From: Centroberyx gerrardi
Lineage: Eukaryota > Chordata > Actinopteri > Beryciformes > Berycidae
Direction: 5' to 3'
Length of the DNA stretch: 64,000 nucleotides
Assembly (NCBI RefSeq): GCF_048128805.1
Contig: NC_136008.1
Coordinates: 20,812,459-20,876,458, forward strand
The notes beneath the pieces were generated by a model, which was given only the letters and a program-made list of their open reading frames with translations, did no database searches and was not told the DNA's origin. Positions 57,701-64,000 of this stretch are shown here, piece by piece; the first letter of the stretch is position 1, and every line of letters starts with the position of its first letter. A program made the position numbers and the translations under genes.

Positions 57701-60345
57701 ATCCGAAAATAATATCAAACACATTAGCACAGGCAAAGGCCTGGAAAATCCAATTTGAAATTCATACTGCAGCTCTCTTGGACTTGATCACTCCATATGT
57801 GTGATGTCATGTATGGCAGTAATGGACACTTATCTCCAATGGGAGAGAAGTCAAACAGGAGAGAGAGGTGCAGGGTGAAGAGTTGCATCAAATTGCACCA
57901 CTTAGGACTGATAAGTGCCGGAGGATGGAAAGGTTGTTTCTGAAAGTTTACACTTCTTTTTGATATATGTGAAATGAGGCACAATAACGTATCACTGCTA
58001 TCAGGTGAAACCTTGGATCTTTTCAGGTACTTTACAGACACTATGAGCAGGTCCTTATCCAACAGGTTTTTAAAGGTTTTCATAAGCCCAAGGGTGGTAG
58101 AATTTTCTGGAACTATAGAGGACCATGTAATCCTTCAATATGTTAAAGTAGTAATCTTCAAGATTTTTTTTTTCTTTCGTCTCCATCTTTGGTGCCAAGT
58201 GCTCATTGCTGTGGTGTTTCTGCACTGCATTTCCCAGAGATCACCTGTCAATCATACTGTGTCCAGTACTGTGTCTTTTTCTTTTCTTTGTCTGTTCAGC
58301 CAAGGTGCCTATTGCTGCTCTGCCAACTACCCAGTTCTTCTTCTTTTTATTCCAAACAAACTGGAAACCTGAAACGTAACTCTTCCTGTGCGCCAGAGGA
58401 TTTTTCCTAGGAAAGGCCTACCAGACACCAGGTGTTTAGAACAGCAAATGTGAAAGCTTTCATTAACTGGGAACAGGTTGAATCACTATTGTGTTATACC
58501 AGTTGTCAATAGTGGCAAAACAGATATTTATTTATATGAAAATGTTGCAAATTATCACTTTAAAACATGAAAATCACAAAGACTGGGGTTACAAATTTTC
58601 TCATGACAGCAATATGTCTCCCAACATATAGCACTATGGTAAAGGGCAGTGGTGGAATAGACCTACAGGCAATGCAGGTCCTGTAGGCAATCGGAAATGT
58701 TCTACAGCAGTAAGCAATATAAGGCTACTGCCATTCATAGTGTCTGCAGCTGCATGTCGTCTGCCTTATTCCTTATAGCTACTGTACCCCAGCAGCACAT
58801 GTAAAAGAGGAGCGGCTAAAAAAAACTGTCAAGCAAAAACTGTCCTCCAACCACGGACACGTAATTACTAGGGCTGAATATGGAGTAGACCTTTGTTCAG
58901 ACTGATATTTTTCATGAGATAACTAGCTGAAAAGGCTAATGAGCAGCACAATGTCAACAGACGGTGGTGTACCGGCCAAAAACTTTTAATTTGACACTTC
59001 CATTTTCTATCATCAAGGGGAGAAAGACAAAGAGCGCCTGCAACTCTTCAAGGCTTCTGGGTGACTGTGTCTGTCAGTGTCTTCAAAACAGCAGCCGCAG
59101 CCGGTAATGTAGAGTACCTCCTTCTGCTCAGCGGGCTTGAAACAAATGGGTTATTTAGAGCCTACTTCATTTGCACTTGTGGGGAAAGGGCAGAAAGGAA
59201 ATGAGAACCCCTTGACGGTTCAACACTGGATGTATTTAATTAGCCAATTCACTCTCTGCTTTGACGCCTCAGTGGGCACAATGCTTCTTTGTATTTTTAA
59301 AAGTAATTGTCACTTGCCGCATCAGCATTCGGCAGATCCAGGCATGCAGACAGAAGCAGAAAAAACTACCTCCCCCCCCCCTCCCTCTGCTAAGAGCTTG
59401 TAAAAATAGACATGTAGGCAGACATTATGCTGCATTGTTGGTCAGAGATAACCTATGCAGATTGAATGCCTTGTTCACTAGCCATGAAGTAGAGGTGTAG
59501 GCTTAGGCATGATAAGCTCCAGTAGTAATCAGTGCATCATTTTCCTTTACACAACTGACTGCATGCATATTTTGCCATTTAATACAATTAAATGGTAAGA
59601 GTCTGACGTCAATATACAGTATAAGTCAAAGCTTTCAAATGGTGCATATGTTTAAGACAACAGTGGCAATAGTCCAAAGGAAAATGGCTGTAGATCTTAA
59701 CACAGTAAGCAATACTCTCCTCTACACCAGGTAAGTCATGGTGAACGTGTGCACTTTAAAAGGTGAGAAGAGGGGCATTACATTTCAAATTAAAAGCCCC
59801 ATGTTCATAGTTTCACCATACATTTTCACAATGATTCCAGCTACCAAGCATGTTACATAAATACCATCAATCATTCATGAATACATACACAGACAGAAAT
59901 CACCCATCTCCACTGTAATTACACTCAAGTGGAGGGTGCACTGCTGCACCTTGGGGACATGGAGTGCCTCTATAATAAGCTTTCATCAGGAATGAACTCC
60001 AGAACAAGGTCTTCCCCACAAATCAAACAGTAGTGCTCTCTAACAGAGAATAAATAAACAAAAGAAATGAAGCGATGGTGCGTTCAGACAGACAAAGATT
60101 TAATCTGCTTTTGTTGAGAATGATAAGAAGAATACAAAATTAAGTTTTGGAATGAACAAATATTCACATATTGGCTTTGCAACAATCATCATTCTACAGT
60201 TTTGTATAGTTACACATTAATAAAACAAATCAGACACTGAACAAATAGAAATATATGCAACTATCAATTCTATGAGGTCACTCCACACTCGACTGCATGC
60301 CAAGTCAACATATACAAACATACATACACATGTTTGTATACATAC
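53720..60345. other. Gene desert, second part
   Basis: No exon supported. It contains a (CA)n run at 54688-54720, a short C run at 59371-59382, and candidate regulatory blocks at 55590-56060, 57540-57790 and 59130-59350. Confidence 0.4.
54688..54720. repeat. (CA)n microsatellite
   Basis: About 16 CA units. Confidence 0.9.
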
Positions 60346-60439
60346 AGTTGCTCTGTCAGCTGTCCCAGGACTTCTTTGATGAGTGGAGCCTTGACCTCCT
60401 GGCTTCTGACCTTTGACCTCACAGCCTTAAGTATGCCAC
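60346..60439 (-). CDS. Possible isolated exon of an unidentified gene
   Basis: A 94-nt minus-strand segment has a good acceptor (CTTCTCCTCAG) and donor (GTATGT) and reads GILKAVRSKVRSQEVKAPLI and KEVLGQLTEQ without stops, in phase 1 in and phase 2 out. No family is recognised; it does not match UBE3D, the next human gene, as I remember it. No partner exon was found nearby, so it may be chance or one exon of a gene running off the window. Confidence 0.25.
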
Positions 60440-61016
60440 CTGAGGAGAAGAGGCAGGAGGTTACGAGAGGTTGAAATCGATATGGAAACTTGTGAAGCGT
60501 GAGAATAAATTTAAACAAATAAGATGCGTTTAACTTCGCATTTTGGCAAGCTGCGGTTTGTATTGCGCTATGAGACATCTCCCCTATGGTCTGATGGTTG
60601 AGAACAGCAACACATTAACTACAATTACTGTCTTCAAACACCAAAAACCACAGGTGGTAGAGATTTAATCAACTTCAAAAACACACAGAGTCACATAAGC
60701 AGAGCACAAGAAACAAATCAAGCCAGCCCTGTTCTCTCTCTCTCTCTCTCCCTCCATCTGCTATTCCTGGGTGTTTGCCTGGTACAGACAATGGTTGCGC
60801 TCCAGTGAGGGCTCTATATTGGGATGATGGATGAGGGCATTTGCCTCACTCAAGGCCCCGTCTACTCCGTCCCCATGCCAATGTCTGCTCACCACTAGAG
60901 CGCATCAACGGTAATTCATACAAATGATAACAAACGGCAACCAGAGGTGAGCCGCTGCAAAAACATCTCTAAGTCCCAGAACGGAAAGATGAGATAAAGC
61001 ATGATAAGGAACGGGG
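60440..61016. other. Gene-free segment
   Basis: Only a short TC run at about 60734-60750 was noted. Confidence 0.4.
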
Positions 61017-61225
61017 GGCGATGGTAGCCTAGAGAGTGGAGAAACGGGCTTGTGATGGGAAGGTTGCTGGTTCGAATCCCTGATTGGGCAGGGAAATTGT
61101 GGGAGGAGAAAGTGAGTAACGCTCTCTTCTCCCTCAACAATGAGTAGCCATTGAGTGGAGCTGTGCAGTGGCTGATAGCAGAAGACTGTGGTTGTACTGG
61201 TTTTGTACTGTGGTTGTACAGCTCT
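61017..61225 (+). mobile_element. tRNA-derived SINE
   Basis: GGTAGCCTAGAGAGTGG (A-box-like) is followed 30 nt later by a perfect pol III B box GGTTCGAATCC (61069-61079), then a tRNA-unrelated body. Spacing fits a tRNA-type promoter, but the tRNA stem pairing is not kept. Confidence 0.65.
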
Positions 61226-61257
61226 CCCAGGTGTGAATGCATGCAACTGTAGAAAAC

Positions 61258-61804
61258 GTAAAACATCAACAGTAAATGACAGGTTTTGGTGTCAGACCCT
61301 CAGAATCAAAGAGCAAGGGATTCTTCCTAGACTCACCGTTTTGCACCGACATTCAACAATCATACAGGGAGAAATCGATCGTAGAAGAGGCAGAGACACC
61401 AATTTCCCCACCCACAGTAGCCTCAAAAGACCAGAATGCAATGCAGCCACAAGACTTGTTGTGTTTTGATTAAGAGACGCGACTTTCAGTTTTTCTCAAC
61501 AGGAAAACCTCTCACTCTCTTGCTCTTACTACGCTATCACTATTGCCGTCTCCACCAACAAGTATGACCCATGGCTGAATACGAGTTCATGCCCTTCTCT
61601 GGGGGCTGGTGAAAGGCATTCTGGGAAATATAGGAAATCACTAACTTAAATAGAAGTAGACGAGGCAGGTTGAGGGAAAGTGGCTACACCAAAAAAGTAA
61701 ATTCCAACACTTCATCACAAAATAACTGCTGGAATGCATTCAACATCACAGATTGATGATATTAGAACAGTGTAAGAGGATCTGAGGATGGATTTTTCCT
61801 TTAA
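61258..61804 (+). mobile_element. Family 2 TTAA-type MITE, left-truncated copy
   Basis: Matches the right three-quarters of 49721-50394, including ACAATCATACAGGGAGAAAT and the GATTTTTCCTTTAA end (TTAA 61801-61804). Its left end begins close to the SINE at 61017, which may have replaced it. Confidence 0.65.
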
Positions 61805-62381
61805 CTTTCCCTGGAGAAATAAAGGTTTAAAAAAAGCTGCAATCTAGTGATTGAGGGGTGAATAAGAGATTGAAAGTCTCTGGCTTTCAAGTTAGTTTTT
61901 TTTAACAGTGCTTAAGTTATATGAACAAGGGTTTAAACTGGTAGTGACACTGACAACAGGTCTACCCAGAACAGCTGATGATAATAGGCTTAAGGGTGTT
62001 ACAGTTCTTTGAACTCATTTGAATTCTGTTGCGCATCAAATATAAAATATGACTGCAAAGCCATAAGAGTAATACATCTCCAAGTAGCAGGAGATTACCT
62101 CTACTACTACAGTTTTATTTTCCATCTATATACAATAGCTCTTTAGTCCAAGTAGGGAATTTACAAAATGGAGGCTAATCTCTCAGAGTATTAAAAAGGT
62201 ACTGAGACAATGAGAAGAGATTGGTACGAGGAAACCTTTCCCACAAACACACATTGTTTGATACTCACTGCCAGGCATTCTGTTATCATAGCACTCAAAA
62301 CTTGGCAAAGTGGCAGGGAGAATATTTCTCCACTTGACAAGTGAGAGACAGCAAGAACGAGAGAAAGAGACAGAGAGACAC

Positions 62382-62423
<42 letters not shown>

Positions 62424-63021
62424 GAATATTTGGTGGAAAAAGATGGAACATGTGTGGAGATGAGGAGAGAATCGTGGCAGAGATGCAAACTCGAACAAAG
62501 CTGTACAGAATACTAAACTCAAAGGAGTGTCCTGAGAGGAAAACAATTGTAATAGAATTTCTGAACCGAGGCAGTGGAGGATTACAGATGGATAAGGATA
62601 TGAACAAAGCCACTGACCCATATAATGATACAATTCAGTAACTTGGGAGTGTCCCTACCCGGCCCTACGGACCTAGAAAAGATCCTGGGGGGTGGGGTGG
62701 GGGTGGAGGTTTCCAAATTTGAGACAAAAAAAAACAACTAACATTTGGCTGAGAATTGGGGACATGAGCTGACAACTGCATTTAAGATACTGAGAATTCG
62801 ACCATTTGAGTCACTGCCGTAGAATAACTATGTCATTAAATACAACTGTCACCGAGTTAATATTAGCCTGAATGATTTGTAATATTTGTTGGAAGGTGTG
62901 AGCACATATGACCAATGAGTAGCAGTGCATGAAGGAAAAAAAAGGTGATGTAATTAACTGGCAGGATCAGTCCAAACACTCCGAGTACAACCCACAATAC
63001 TTCTTTCCCATCCTCTCTAAC
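61805..63021. other. Gene-free segment with (GA)n repeat
   Basis: A GA-rich repeat at about 62355-62423 generates long low-complexity reading frames on both strands. No exon supported. Confidence 0.45.
62375..62423. repeat. (GA)n microsatellite, imperfect
   Basis: Mostly GA units with an AAAG interruption. Confidence 0.85.
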
Positions 63022-63493
63022 ACGGTTTGACCGATACAGGTTTTTAAAGACCAGTACCGACATTCTTCCCAGTTGAAGGTCCTGACAGCTGATGTTTTGC
63101 GCTAACATTCAATATGTATAAATTTGTCCAATTTCATGTCAAATAATTCCAAAACATAAAAAAAGTATTCAGTGTTTCCCCATGAAATGTATTCTTGTCA
63201 GGGTGGAAAAACCTCTGAAACTGCATTTAGACCATCATGGGACACCAAAACTCTCCACTGAAACCCTGGCTAAAAATAATAATAGTGATAAAACATATGA
63301 ATGCATACTTCAATCAACATGTCACATTAGAATCAGTTCAGGTTAAGGGCTTCCCATAGACAACCACTGATTCATCATACAGTGAAGATGTAATCAAACA
63401 CACTGCACCGCATCCAGAAAGTGATTTTTAATTTGTAATAAAAGGCCAAAATCAGCCCCATGTATCCGTGAACTGATATATCGGTCTAACCCT
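63022..63493. mobile_element. Family 1 repeat copy E, both termini preserved
   Basis: Left end GGTTTGACCGATACAGG; right end TATATCGGTCTAACCCTG, its inverted partner. About 470 bp, opposite orientation to copy A. Confidence 0.6.
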
Positions 63494-64000
63494 GATGTAA
63501 ACACTGATGCAGAACAGCATCACAGACCCCCGCTCTTCCGATAAATTCCTATCTCATGCATCCGTTGGCCCACGTCTAATGAATCGAGACGTGTGTACCT
63601 TGGGGGAAGTAATTTATTTCGACAATGTGCAGCGGCTCCTGCCGTGGCGTCGTGCGGACGGCAGAAGGACTGAGGCGATGTATCGATCAAGTTCTTCCTC
63701 CATTTTAAAACAGCTGGATCCATTTCTGTATCGGTTTCTATCTAACCTCCGTGCCGTCTCTGCGGGAGCGGGGAGGAGATTAATGAGGTGGGGGGAGTGT
63801 TGTCTGTTCCCGGGCTCGGGAGTGACACTCTGAGCTGGAACTACTTTACACCCCATTACACTGGCAAGCCCCGGGATGGAGGGCGGGGAGCGCAACAGCC
63901 CAGACAACAGTAGACATTCCACATGCAGCATAATAACAGGCTGGGTTACGGTGCAAGTTTTGATCTGCTTACAGGCACTGAAATTATATATATAAAGAAC
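63494..64000. other. Right-end segment, no gene recognised
   Basis: Less AT-rich and CpG-bearing at about 63500-63830; looks unique. A 108-codon plus-strand frame across it has no recognisable domain. Confidence 0.35.

Noticed and set aside
60346..60439. Exon of UBE3D, expected next by human synteny
   Set aside because: The peptide does not resemble any part of UBE3D that I know, so no name was given.
61017..61100. tRNA gene
   Set aside because: The B box is perfect but acceptor and anticodon stems do not pair, and a SINE body follows.
62191..62633. Minus-strand reading frames of 100-140 codons rich in Ser and Leu
   Set aside because: Produced by a (GA)n microsatellite read in several frames.

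Overview
The window is nuclear DNA of a ray-finned fish, most likely a percomorph teleost. The evidence is split vertebrate genes with GT/AG introns, dense CA/TG and GA microsatellites, many short non-autonomous DNA transposons, and tails of L2/Rex-type LINEs of the kind seen in fish. Species cannot be fixed. I found no bacterial, viral, CRISPR or toxin system, and no gene system that looks wholly new. The unusual signals are in splicing, nested repeats and possible regulatory DNA.

Two genes are certain. (1) ibtk (inhibitor of Bruton tyrosine kinase) lies on the minus strand from about 33.1 kb down to about 9.0 kb. It has a non-coding first exon and 28 coding exons that I could join in frame into 1,342 residues: ankyrin repeats, RCC1 repeats, two BTB domains, a helical BACK-like region and a long tail ending in a conserved C-terminal block. 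(2) tpbg (trophoblast glycoprotein, 5T4, zebrafish Waif1) lies on the plus strand with one coding exon at 36204-37349. It encodes a leucine-rich-repeat membrane glycoprotein. The two genes are divergent, about 3 kb apart, and are also neighbours on human 6q14, which supports both calls.

Layout: 1-9.05 kb is gene-free DNA downstream of ibtk, with repeats and some non-coding blocks that look non-random. 9.05-33.1 kb is ibtk, whose introns carry at least nine repeat insertions. 33.1-36.2 kb is the shared promoter interval. 36.2-38.0 kb is tpbg with its 3' UTR and poly(A) signal. 38-64 kb is a gene desert with transposon nests, SINE and LINE remnants, and candidate regulatory blocks. One doubtful exon of an unidentified minus-strand gene is at 60346-60439.

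Working together: ibtk encodes a cytoplasmic CUL3 adaptor and BTK regulator, and tpbg a cell-surface Wnt antagonist. They share no known pathway. Their adjacency is old synteny, and the desert to the right of tpbg is a plausible place for its developmental enhancers.
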